Program-made: the position numbers and the translations under genes | NCBI GenBank assembly: GCA_902766655.1 | Contig: CACXEL010000350.1 | Coordinates: forward strand, 1 to 10,085 | DNA length: 10,085 nucleotides | From: an uncultured Lachnospiraceae bacterium | GTDB lineage: Bacteria; Bacillota; Clostridia; Lachnospirales; Lachnospiraceae | Direction: 5' to 3' | Part shown: in pieces, positions 1 through 5,879 of the stretch | How the letters are laid out: the number at the start of each line of letters is the position of its first letter | Position numbering within the stretch: position 1 is the stretch's first letter | Notes under the pieces: model-generated | What the model saw: the letters and a program-made list of their open reading frames with translations, nothing else | Told to the model about the DNA's origin: nothing | Database searches by the model: none

Positions 1-1
1 G

Positions 2-223
2 AGTGAAGGGGATGACAGAAAGCGCCCCCTGGAAGAGGGTCTCTATCACCTGCGCATTTTTATCGACAGCAGCTCGGTGGAAATCTTCGTCAATGACGGC
101 GAAGCCGTCTTCACGTCACGTGTATTCCCGACAGCGGAGGAGCATTTCTGCCGCGTCGAAGGAGACGCCTTTGTCCGCATGTGGACCATGAAGCGCGCCG
201 TGAAGGAAGAATTCCTCATCTGA
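2..223 (+). CDS. GH32 beta-fructosidase / sucrose-6-phosphate hydrolase, 3' end only
   Basis: This is the C-terminal 73 residues of a protein that begins left of the window; no start is visible. The segment [20 protein letters not shown] is the hallmark of the C-terminal beta-sandwich of glycoside hydrolase family 32 (invertase, sucrose-6-phosphate hydrolase, levanase or inulinase), and the following FTSRVFP fits the same module. The catalytic five-bladed propeller lies upstream and is not seen, so the exact substrate (sucrose-6-phosphate, sucrose or fructans) cannot be decided. The protein ends at TGA 221-223, seventeen bases before a strong hairpin terminator, so it is the last gene of its transcript. 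No signal peptide can be judged from this fragment. Confidence 0.9.
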   Translation, partial: SEGDDRKRPLEEGLYHLRIFIDSSSVEIFVNDGEAVFTSRVFPTAEEHFCRVEGDAFVRMWTMKRAVKEEFLI

Positions 224-239
224 CCCGTCAAATGCAAAC

Positions 240-293
240 ACTCCCGTCCGACACTGAATTGGAGCCAACCCAAGTGTCGGACGGGAGTTTTTT
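240..293 (+). terminator. Rho-independent terminator after the GH32 gene, possibly bidirectional
   Basis: A perfect 16-bp inverted repeat (240-255 with 273-288, ACTCCCGTCCGACACT and its complement) encloses a 17-base loop and runs into six T residues (288-293). It directly follows the GH32 stop. The convergent YitT-family gene ends at 319, so the same hairpin also lies downstream of that gene. The U-run is poor on the minus strand (TGTTTG), so termination there would be weaker. Confidence 0.9.
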
Positions 294-318
294 ATGATGT
301 ACACATCCATGCAGGCTG

Positions 319-1266
319 TCACAGCTCCTCGCGGGTATACTCCAGAAAACCCTCTCCGCGGATCTCCTGGGCATCTGTCAGGATCATGAAGGCTTTCGGA
401 TCTGTTTCCGCCACCAACTCCCTGAGTATGACCGCCTGCTTTCTGGATACTGCGACCAGGAGAACAGGCCGCCCCTTGCGGGTATACATGCCGGTACCGG
501 GAAGGAGTGTCACGCCGCGGCTGAGGTCGGTCATGATGCGGTCAGCAATCTCTTCATGATGGCTGGATACGATGAAGGCTGAGTAGGCGTTGCGGAAGCC
601 GGTCGTGATCCCGTCGGCGACACGGCTGGTCAGCACGACGGAAATGATGGCATACATGGAGATCCGCACGCCGAAGATCCAGACGGACAGGAGGATGACC
701 GCCCCGTCCAGGATCTTCATCAGTCTTGCAGTGCTCATATGCGGGAGAGCGCGCTGAATCAGAGCGCCCAACGTATCGGTGCCCCCGGTCGTCGCCTTTC
801 CCAGGAAAACAAAGCCCAGGCCTGCGCCCATCACTGCGCCTCCGCCGATGGTCGTGAGAAAGAGATCATTTCCCATGAGCGGGTATTCCGGTATCACCAG
901 AAGCCACAGGGAAAAAATGACGGAAGCTGCGAAAGTACGCCGCATGAATCGCCAGCCCCGGATGCGGATGGCGGCCAGGATCAGGGGAATATTGAGGAGG
1001 GCGTTGGAGAACCAGGTGGGGATGCCCTCCGAGAAGCCTCCCGGCAGCCCGCCGGGCATGAAGGGGGAGGTGGCGTATTTGATGATGATGGCCAGTCCGG
1101 TGAAGCCTCCGGGCACCATTTTGGCCGGTGTGAAACAGAGGTTGGCGGACAGAGCCATGAGCAGTGTTCCGGTCAGGATGAAGAGGTAATCCCTTGCCCG
1201 CTCATATCCTGCCGAAGCATCCCTTCCTTCGATTTCTGCTTTTATTTTTCTCATTCTGTCGGTCAT
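319..1266 (-). CDS. YitT family integral membrane protein (YitT core plus C-terminal DUF2179)
   Basis: A 315-residue membrane protein of the YitT/DUF161 family. Hydrophobic segments fall around residues 27-45, 52-65, 85-100, 110-125, 138-156 and 185-215. The conserved family signature GKATTGGTDTLGALI is at about 156-170. Residues about 228-305 form the cytosolic C-terminal DUF2179 domain, including GTGMYTRKGRPVLLVAVSRK. The transport substrate of this family is not established, so no function is assigned. I chose ATG 1266-1264 because AAGGAG sits six bases upstream. The open frame extends 11 codons further to 1299, but that start has no Shine-Dalgarno sequence and would swallow the good one. 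The gene is monocistronic, converges on the GH32 gene, and has a long structured leader with a clear promoter at 1500-1527. Confidence 0.9.
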   Translation of the reverse strand: MTDRMRKIKAEIEGRDASAGYERARDYLFILTGTLLMALSANLCFTPAKMVPGGFTGLAIIIKYATSPFMPGGLPGGFSEGIPTWFSNALLNIPLILAAIRIRGWRFMRRTFAASVIFSLWLLVIPEYPLMGNDLFLTTIGGGAVMGAGLGFVFLGKATTGGTDTLGALIQRALPHMSTARLMKILDGAVILLSVWIFGVRISMYAIISVVLTSRVADGITTGFRNAYSAFIVSSHHEEIADRIMTDLSRGVTLLPGTGMYTRKGRPVLLVAVSRKQAVILRELVAETDPKAFMILTDAQEIRGEGFLEYTREEL

Positions 1267-1333
1267 ATTCGGCTCCTTTCCCTGCAGTGGGAATCCCATG
1301 GATCGGTCTGCGGGAACAAATGTCCCGGATCAT

Positions 1334-1392
1334 TCTGCTCCGCCTGCGTATACGCAGTTCCTCAGGTTCTTCCTGTGAGGAGTCGGAGCAGA
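1334..1392 (-). ncRNA. Candidate three-way-junction RNA element in the YitT leader
   Basis: Complementary blocks nest as a compact three-way junction. P1 is a perfect 9-bp stem (1334-1342 with 1384-1392, TCTGCTCCG/CGGAGCAGA). One arm is CTGCG-TATA-CGCAG (1344-1357). The other is TCCTCA/TGAGGA (1359-1364 with 1376-1381), extended by GG/CC, a two-base TG bulge and a 5-base loop. Junction linkers are only 1, 1 and 2 bases, so almost every base is paired. The fold is possible on both strands; the minus strand is favoured because the YitT promoter reads through it. No known RNA family was recognised. Confidence 0.45.
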
Positions 1393-1410
1393 CTGAACAG
1401 CTTTCGGATG

Positions 1411-1449
1411 AAAAGAAAACGGGTACATCCTCGAGGAAGCACCCGTTTT
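1411..1449 (-). terminator. Terminator-like hairpin inside the YitT leader (possible attenuator)
   Basis: A 9-bp inverted repeat (AAAACGGGT and ACCCGTTTT, 1416-1424 with 1441-1449) encloses a 16-base loop that itself contains the palindrome TCCTCGAGGA. Read on the minus strand, the stem is followed by TTTTCTTTTC, as in an intrinsic terminator. It lies about 45 nt after the predicted transcription start and about 150 nt before the YitT ATG. It could therefore abort transcription of the leader. On the plus strand it would be a weaker terminator (TTTTATC). Confidence 0.55.
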
Positions 1450-1499
1450 ATCATCACATATGGATTCTTTTACCTGCCTGTTTTTGTATCTGTATTCAT

Positions 1500-1527
1500 T
1501 TTATAATGAAGAATGGACGGACGTCAA
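1500..1527 (-). promoter_or_regulatory. Sigma-70/A-type promoter for the YitT-family gene
   Basis: On the minus strand TTGACG (1527-1522) and TATAAA (1505-1500) are separated by 16 bases, each matching the consensus at five of six positions. This is the best-looking promoter in the window. Just upstream lies a dyad, CAGCGC-N6-GCGCTG (1538-1555), which could be a binding site. The predicted start is near 1493. Confidence 0.7.
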
Positions 1528-1623
1528 GCCGGCGCGCCAGCGCAGCAGAGCGCTGAAAACGGACCGCCCGGAACAGCCGGTGCATTCCTGCCAAACAGGC
1601 TTTTCCGCTGAGAAAAACTCCTG

Positions 1624-1629
1624 TATAAT
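1624..1629 (+). promoter_or_regulatory. Candidate -10 box for the glutaredoxin-like gene
   Basis: A perfect TATAAT lies about 100 bases upstream of the ATG at 1732. The -35 region is weak: TTTTCC at 1601-1606 with 17-base spacing is the nearest candidate. The promoter is divergent from the YitT promoter, about 100 bases away. Confidence 0.45.
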
Positions 1630-1731
1630 AAGAGAGCCATAGCGTTGTGTCGGCTGCCAATCAGCCGGTCTGAACGCAGGATCATCGGAAAGAAAATGAA
1701 AACTGTACATATAGAAACGGAGGAACAGACC

Positions 1732-2043
1732 ATGATCAAGATCTACGGTATGCCCACATGCCCGTACTGTGATTACGTCCACGAGCAGATCAAGGGAAGG
1801 GAGGACGAATTCGAGTACATCAATATCGGCGCCAACATCCGCAATATGAGCGCCTTCACGAGACTGCGTGACAAGAGCCCTGTCTTCGATCACTGCAAGG
1901 AGATCGGCGACGTCGGAATCCCGGCATTTGTGTTTGAGGATGGAAGGATCTCCATCGATCCGGCGGACGCGGGCCTCATTGAATACGGGTCCCCCAATGC
2001 CTGCTCGATCGAGGACCACAAGAAGGGAAGAAAGGGCTGTTGA
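1732..2043 (+). CDS. Glutaredoxin-like thioredoxin-fold protein
   Basis: A 103-residue cytosolic protein with a glutaredoxin-type redox centre, C10-P-Y-C13, right after the first strand (MIKIYGMPTCPYC). The cis-proline motif of the fold is at VGIP64AF, followed by FEDGR. It probably reduces or isomerises disulfides using thiol cofactors or a reductase; the physiological partner cannot be told. Extra cysteines at 55, near 88, and the very last residue, 103, are unusual for a minimal glutaredoxin. The start is ATG 1732, with GGAGG (1719-1723) eight bases upstream. An in-frame start at 1645 would add a tail without a binding site and is rejected. The M29 peptidase gene follows after 76 bases. 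Confidence 0.85.
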   Translation: MIKIYGMPTCPYCDYVHEQIKGREDEFEYINIGANIRNMSAFTRLRDKSPVFDHCKEIGDVGIPAFVFEDGRISIDPADAGLIEYGSPNACSIEDHKKGRKGC

Positions 2044-2049
2044 TCAATC

Positions 2050-2094
2050 CGGACAGGCGCGGTTCTACGGCTGTCCGAAGAGCCGCCATACAAT
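2050..2094 (+). promoter_or_regulatory. Dyad and possible promoter ahead of the M29 aminopeptidase gene
   Basis: The gap between the glutaredoxin-like gene and the peptidase gene holds a 7-bp inverted repeat, CGGACAG (2050-2056) with CTGTCCG (2071-2077), over a 14-base loop. No T-run follows, so it is not an intrinsic terminator. TACAAT at 2089-2094 is a fair -10 candidate without a good -35. The dyad may be an operator or just an RNA hairpin in a read-through transcript. Confidence 0.3.
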
Positions 2095-2119
2095 ACAGAT
2101 ACCGATAGGAGAGAATGAT

Positions 2120-3343
2120 ATGAAACAGACAATTCTTCGAAGCTACGCCCGCCTGATCGCGCGTGTAGGCGTCAACATTCAGAAAGGACAGGAGGTCCTC
2201 ATCAACTGCGGCCTTGACCAGCCGAAGTTCGTAGAGCTTCTGGTGGACGAGTGCTACAAGGCGGGGGCCGGCAAGGTCAAGGTGGAATTCATGTACCAGC
2301 CCCTTGACAAGCTCCACGTCCGCCACCAGACCGTCACAACGATGGCTAAGGTGGAGGAGTGGGAGAAGGCCCGACTGCAGCATTATGTGGACGCCCTTCC
2401 CTGCAGGATCTTTCTGGATTCTGAGGACCCGGACGGCCTGAAGGGCATCAATCAGAAGAAGAAGGCCAAGGCTGAACGGAAGAGCTGGCCCATCCTCAAG
2501 CCTTATTATGATGAGATGGAAAACAAGTACCAGTGGTGCGTGGCAGCCGTTCCCGGCGTCGCCTGGGCCAAAAAGCTTTTCCCGGACCTCCCCAGAGGCA
2601 AGGCTGTCGAGAAGCTCTGGGAGGCAATACTTTTCACATCCCGTGTGACGGAGGACCCGGTCGCCGCCTGGGAGGCCCACACCGAAGAGATCAAAAGACG
2701 CTGTGCCTATCTCACGGGTCTGGAAATCGCCGAGCTGCGCTACAAGGGCGACAACGGGACGGACTTTACCGTGGGCCTCATTCCCGAGGCCGAGTTCAAG
2801 GGCGGCGACGAGATGAGCCTTAATGGGATTTATTTCTGCCCCAACATTCCGACTGAGGAGGTCTTCACTTCCCCGATGCGGGGCAAGGCGGAGGGCATCG
2901 TCTATTCGACCAAACCCCTGTCCTACAATGGACAGCTGATCGAGAATTTCTCCATCCACTTTGAGAACGGCAAGGCCGTGGAGGTCAGGGCTGAGAGGAA
3001 CCAGACCGTCTTGGAGGAAATCATTGCCATGGACGAGGGCTCTGCCTACCTGGGAGAGTGCGCCCTGGTTCCGGTCGATTCCCCGATCTCCGAATCCGGC
3101 CTTCTTTTCTACAACACCCTCTTTGACGAGAACGCCGCCTGCCACCTGGCCCTCGGCAGGGGCTTCCCCGACACCATCAGGGATTTTGAAAATAAGACCC
3201 TGGAGGAGTGCCGTGCCCTCGGCATCAACGATTCCATGGAGCATGTCGACTTTATGATCGGCTATGAAGGGCTGGATATCGACGCCGTGACGCGCGACGG
3301 CAGGATCGTCCCCATCTTCCGCCGCGGCAGGTGGGCTTTCTGA
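2120..3343 (+). CDS. M29 family metallo-aminopeptidase (aminopeptidase T / AmpS / PepS type)
   Basis: A 407-residue cytosolic exopeptidase, the normal length for MEROPS family M29, which removes N-terminal residues from peptides using two metal ions. The N-terminal part (MKQTILRSYARLIARVGVNI, then QKGQEVLI) and the ending GRIVPIFRRGRWAF are typical. Metal-ligand candidates by comparison with Thermus AmpT are E247 (TEEVFTSP), E313 (YLGECALV), H342 (ACHLALG) and H375 with D377 (MEHVDFMIG). The position of the Tyr ligand reported for AmpT appears to be F349 here (HLALGRGFP). The start is ATG 2120, with AGGAGAG (2107-2113) upstream. The open frame continues upstream, but through the glutaredoxin-like gene in another frame. 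The gene ends with its own terminator. Confidence 0.92.
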   Translation: MKQTILRSYARLIARVGVNIQKGQEVLINCGLDQPKFVELLVDECYKAGAGKVKVEFMYQPLDKLHVRHQTVTTMAKVEEWEKARLQHYVDALPCRIFLDSEDPDGLKGINQKKKAKAERKSWPILKPYYDEMENKYQWCVAAVPGVAWAKKLFPDLPRGKAVEKLWEAILFTSRVTEDPVAAWEAHTEEIKRRCAYLTGLEIAELRYKGDNGTDFTVGLIPEAEFKGGDEMSLNGIYFCPNIPTEEVFTSPMRGKAEGIVYSTKPLSYNGQLIENFSIHFENGKAVEVRAERNQTVLEEIIAMDEGSAYLGECALVPVDSPISESGLLFYNTLFDENAACHLALGRGFPDTIRDFENKTLEECRALGINDSMEHVDFMIGYEGLDIDAVTRDGRIVPIFRRGRWAF

Positions 3344-3370
3344 AGCAAATTGTTACCATTACCCGAGATA

Positions 3371-3400
3371 CCCTGCAGGTTTCCCTGCAGGGCTTTTTTT
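3371..3400 (+). terminator. Rho-independent terminator after the M29 aminopeptidase gene
   Basis: CCCTGCAGG (3371-3379) pairs with CCTGCAGGG (3384-3392) over a 4-base loop, followed by C and seven T residues (3394-3400). It lies 28 bases after the stop codon and separates the peptidase from the potassium block. Confidence 0.92.
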
Positions 3401-3412
3401 CTTTATTCAATC

Positions 3413-3471
3413 TTAATGCCGTGTGAAGGCAGTTTAATGCCATCTTTGCAGCCTGTACAGTAGAATACAGG
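3413..3471 (+). promoter_or_regulatory. ktrBA promoter region with direct repeats and an overlapping dyad
   Basis: TAGAAT (3461-3466) is a good -10 about 27 bases before the ktrB ATG, but the matching -35 position (TGCCAT, 3438-3443) is poor, as in activator-dependent promoters. Two exact TTAATGCC repeats (3413-3420 and 3434-3441) are 21 bases apart, two helical turns, and the second overlaps the -35 position. A dyad CCTGTA-N8-TACAGG (3452-3471) covers the -10. GTACAGT also occurs twice, at 3455-3461 and 3471-3477. Protein binding is inference. Confidence 0.4.
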
Positions 3472-3492
3472 TACAGTCAATGAGGAGTGTGT

Positions 3493-4824
3493 ATGATGAT
3501 CCGTATATTTGGAATAAAAATAACTTCCTTCCAAATGATCATCGCCGGCTTTCTGGGGGTGATCCTGGCGGGGACCCTTCTCCTGATGCTTCCGGTCTCA
3601 GTGAGAGAAGGCTGTGCTTCCTTTGAGGAAGCTCTCTTCACCGCAACGTCCGCCGTCTGTGTGACGGGGCTTGTTATCAGGGACACGGCTACATACTGGT
3701 CTGTTTTCGGCCAGGCTGTTATCCTGGTATTGATCCAGATCGGGGGGCTGGGCGTCGTTTCTGTCGCCGCGTTTATCGCGACGATTTCCGGAAGGAAGAT
3801 AACGCTGCTCCAAAGAAGCATGCTGCAGGATAATATTTCCGCACACCAGATCGGCGGACTCGTAAAAATGAATGAATTCATTTTCAAGGTGGCGTTCATT
3901 GCGGAGGCCCTCGGTGCCCTGTTCATGCTGCCGACCTTCTGCCGGGACTACGGTCCTTCCGGGATCTGGACGGCAGTGTTTCATTCGGTCTCCGCTTTCT
4001 GCAATGCAGGCTTTGACCTGATGGGAGATAAGACAGGTCAGTTTTCTTCGCTGACGGCCTATTCGGCAGCCACTGGCGTTGTCATACCGATCTCCCTGCT
4101 GATCATAGTTGGCGGTATAGGATTCCTTACCTGGGAGGACATCGCCGTGAACAGGTTTTCCTTTCACAGATACCGGATGCAGAGCAAAGTCGTCCTCACC
4201 ACGACCGGAATCCTGATCGTCCTTCCGCTGCTTTTTCTGTTTTCGTTTGAATACAGCGGCTTTGACCTCAAGGAACGATTTTTTCTCTCCCTGTTCCAGG
4301 CAGTGACGCCGAGGACCGCCGGCTTTAACACGGCGTCCTTTGCAGGCTTGTCGGATGTGGGCAGGGGTCTGCTGATATCTTTGATGCTGATCGGCGGATC
4401 GCCGGGATCGACTGCGGGAGGTATGAAGACTACGACGCTGGCTGTCCTGGCGGCCAATTCGTTATCGGTCTTTCGGAGAAAAAGGAGCGTGCAGCTGTTT
4501 GGAAGAAGAGTCGAGGACACTACCGTCAGACACGCGGCAACACTGTTCATGATGTATCTGTCCCTGCCGGTCGTCTGTGCGGCAGGGATGAGTGTAGTGG
4601 AGGACATTCCTTTCGGGACATGCCTCTTTGAAACTGCATCTGCCATCGGGACAGTCGGTCTTTCCCTGGGGATCACCCCGGTTCTTGGTTTGTTTTCGCA
4701 TCTGATACTGATCCTGTTGATGTTTTTCGGACGGGTGGGCGGCCTGACCCTGATCTATGCTGCCGTCAGTGTGATCAGACCGGATGTCTCAAAGCGTCCG
4801 ATTGAAAAAATAAATGTTGGATAA
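3493..4824 (+). CDS. ktrB: KtrB/TrkH-type potassium uptake channel subunit
   Basis: A 443-residue polytopic membrane protein of the Trk/Ktr/HKT superfamily, which carries K+ inward, in Ktr systems with Na+ dependence. All four M1-P-M2 repeats are intact, with their pore loops and selectivity-filter glycines: TSAVCVTGL (G59), SAFCNAGFD (G173), TPRTAGFNT (G277) and SAIGTVGLS (G389). The GGSPGSTAGGMKTTT segment between the third and fourth repeats is also typical, and the tail KRPIEKINVG resembles the short C terminus of KtrB. The length fits KtrB (about 445) better than the longer TrkH. AGGAG (3483-3487) suits ATG 3493 or 3496; a GTG at 3487 overlaps it and is rejected. ktrA follows after 12 bases, its ribosome binding site overlapping this stop. 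Confidence 0.93.
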   Translation: MMIRIFGIKITSFQMIIAGFLGVILAGTLLLMLPVSVREGCASFEEALFTATSAVCVTGLVIRDTATYWSVFGQAVILVLIQIGGLGVVSVAAFIATISGRKITLLQRSMLQDNISAHQIGGLVKMNEFIFKVAFIAEALGALFMLPTFCRDYGPSGIWTAVFHSVSAFCNAGFDLMGDKTGQFSSLTAYSAATGVVIPISLLIIVGGIGFLTWEDIAVNRFSFHRYRMQSKVVLTTTGILIVLPLLFLFSFEYSGFDLKERFFLSLFQAVTPRTAGFNTASFAGLSDVGRGLLISLMLIGGSPGSTAGGMKTTTLAVLAANSLSVFRRKRSVQLFGRRVEDTTVRHAATLFMMYLSLPVVCAAGMSVVEDIPFGTCLFETASAIGTVGLSLGITPVLGLFSHLILILLMFFGRVGGLTLIYAAVSVIRPDVSKRPIEKINVG

Positions 4825-4836
4825 GGAGGCACTGGC

Positions 4837-5484
4837 ATGAAATCTATATTGCTGATAGGAATCAACAATTTCGGGACCATGCTCGCCAGACAGCTTCACG
4901 AGCTCGGACATCAGGTCCTGGCGGTGGACCGGGATGAGGGACGGATCAATGCCATACTTCCCATTGTCACGGACGCACAGATCGGAGACAGTACCAACGA
5001 AGCCTTCCTGCGGTCTCTCGGTATCAACAACTTCGATGTGTGTATCGTGACGATAGGAAGCGATTTTCAGAGCTCCCTGGAGACGACATCCCTGCTCAAG
5101 GAGCTGGGTGGAAGATTTGTCGTATCCCGCGCCGACAGGGAGGTCCAGGCAAAATTCCTGCTCAGGAACGGGGCGGATGAGGTCATCATTCCCGAGAAGC
5201 AGATAGCAGAGTGGGCTGCGATCCGGTATGCCTCCAATCACATACTGGACTACATCAGCCTCGATGACACCCATGCGATTTATGAGGTATCTGTTCCGAG
5301 GGAGTGGATCGGACGCTCCATTGGCCAGATCGACATACGAAGGCGCTACGGAATCATTATTCTGGCAGTCAAGGAGAGCGGGAAAATGAATCTTTCCGTG
5401 ATGCCGGAAACGATCCTGAGTGACAGCATGACCATGCTCGTTGTCGGTGACCGCAGAGCCATGCAGAGATGTTTTAAAATATAA
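4837..5484 (+). CDS. ktrA: KtrA/TrkA-type cytosolic regulator of K+ uptake (RCK domains)
   Basis: A 215-residue cytosolic protein with an RCK N-terminal Rossmann domain (about 1-130) and an RCK_C domain (about 135-215). KtrA forms an octameric ring that gates KtrB in response to ATP/ADP, and RCK_C domains of this type bind cyclic-di-AMP in other Firmicutes. The acidic residue ending strand 2 is present (LAVD31). The nucleotide loop is degenerate: GINNFG (8-13) replaces the usual GLGRFG, losing the second glycine and the arginine that contacts the ATP gamma-phosphate in Bacillus KtrA. The start is ATG 4837 with AAGGAGG (4823-4829), which overlaps the ktrB stop. Translational coupling with ktrB is likely. 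It is followed 31 bases later by a small membrane protein gene. Confidence 0.93.
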   Translation: MKSILLIGINNFGTMLARQLHELGHQVLAVDRDEGRINAILPIVTDAQIGDSTNEAFLRSLGINNFDVCIVTIGSDFQSSLETTSLLKELGGRFVVSRADREVQAKFLLRNGADEVIIPEKQIAEWAAIRYASNHILDYISLDDTHAIYEVSVPREWIGRSIGQIDIRRRYGIIILAVKESGKMNLSVMPETILSDSMTMLVVGDRRAMQRCFKI

Positions 5485-5515
5485 GGCTTCGGCTGAATGT
5501 AGGGGGTGATTCGGT

Positions 5516-5785
5516 ATGTCAAATATATGGCTGGTATTGATCCTGTTCGTTGTATTTACCTTCGGGTATTTTGTGGCAGATACTTTCGGAAGGTTCATGG
5601 ACAAAAAGCCGCGCAGAAGGAGGAAATCTCACGGGGAGAGAACTCTTATCGAAATCGGGCTGAACAGAAATGGCGTAAAGGCAGAGCCGGAGGAGGTGCA
5701 CACTTTACTGGATCTGCTTTCCGATTGTGATGAGGGCGCAAGATCCGCCGGCAAGGCGGAAGAGCCTCGCGGCAAGGTCCACTGA
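5516..5785 (+). CDS. Small single-span membrane protein of unknown function, between ktrA and kdpD
   Basis: An 89-residue protein I do not recognise. Residues about 4-21 (IWLVLILFVVFTFGYFVA) form one transmembrane helix near the N terminus. They are followed by a strongly basic patch KKPRRRRK (about 30-37), which predicts the C-terminal part on the cytosolic side. The rest is polar and acidic, with a possible short helix EEVHTLLDLLSD and a charged tail. The start is ATG 5516 with AGGGGGTGA (5501-5509) about seven bases upstream. It lies 31 bases after ktrA with no terminator between, so it is probably the third gene of the ktr transcript. It does not look like KdpF, which is about 30 residues. 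A role as an accessory or regulator of K+ uptake is inferred from position only. The good ribosome binding site and placement argue that it is real. Confidence 0.75.
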   Translation: MSNIWLVLILFVVFTFGYFVADTFGRFMDKKPRRRRKSHGERTLIEIGLNRNGVKAEPEEVHTLLDLLSDCDEGARSAGKAEEPRGKVH

Positions 5786-5843
5786 AGAAGGCAGGCTGTC
5801 CGACAGGAAATGAACACCTGCAGTAGAACCCGGCGCCCATCTG

Positions 5844-5852
5844 TGATATATT
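5844..5852 (+). promoter_or_regulatory. Extended -10 promoter candidate for kdpDE
   Basis: TGATATATT is an extended -10 (TGn plus TATATT at 5847-5852) 28 bases before the kdpD ATG. No clear -35 is present, which extended -10 promoters tolerate. The 94-base gap before kdpD has no terminator, so kdpDE may also be read from the ktr promoter. Confidence 0.4.
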
Positions 5853-5879
5853 TATTGAATAAATGAAAGGGGTGTGGCG

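Larger units (their letters stand above)
1267..1493 (-). promoter_or_regulatory. Long structured 5' leader of the YitT-family gene
   Basis: From the predicted transcription start near 1493 to the ATG at 1266 the minus-strand RNA would have an untranslated leader of about 227 nt. In transcript order it holds a terminator-like hairpin (1449-1416), a three-way junction (1392-1334), a hairpin formed by a CGGGA/TCCCG dyad (1327-1311), and a small stem TTCCC/GGGAA (1293-1278) that reaches the edge of the Shine-Dalgarno sequence (1278-1273). I do not recognise a known riboswitch class; the T-box signature AGGGTGGNACCGCG is absent. Its role as a regulator is inference from structure and position. Confidence 0.5.

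Noticed and set aside
1362..1454. A 30-codon minus-strand reading frame (MIKRVLPRGC...) in the YitT leader, as a possible leader peptide
   Set aside because: It has no convincing Shine-Dalgarno sequence and runs straight through the hairpin; no run of regulatory codons stands out.
739..1506. Plus-strand open frame (255 codons) opposite the YitT gene and its leader
   Set aside because: The translation is polar and compositionally odd, and the opposite strand carries a clear membrane protein with a good promoter and ribosome binding site.
1502..1507. Plus-strand TATAAT as a second promoter for the glutaredoxin-like gene
   Set aside because: No suitable -35 is found at normal spacing, and the same bases form part of the much better minus-strand promoter.
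1976..3244. Long minus-strand open frame (422 codons) opposite the M29 peptidase gene
   Set aside because: It is antisense to a clear peptidase with conserved ligands; its translation shows no family motif, and it is explained by the codon bias of a GC-rich gene.
5786..5879. Hairpins between the small membrane gene and kdpD (for example GCAGG...CCTGC) as a terminator
   Set aside because: The stems are short and no T-run follows, so read-through into kdpD is plausible.
5786..5879. Remnant of a KdpD N-terminal domain lost by frameshift
   Set aside because: Only 94 bases separate kdpD from the preceding gene, and they encode nothing resembling the ATP-binding KdpD domain.
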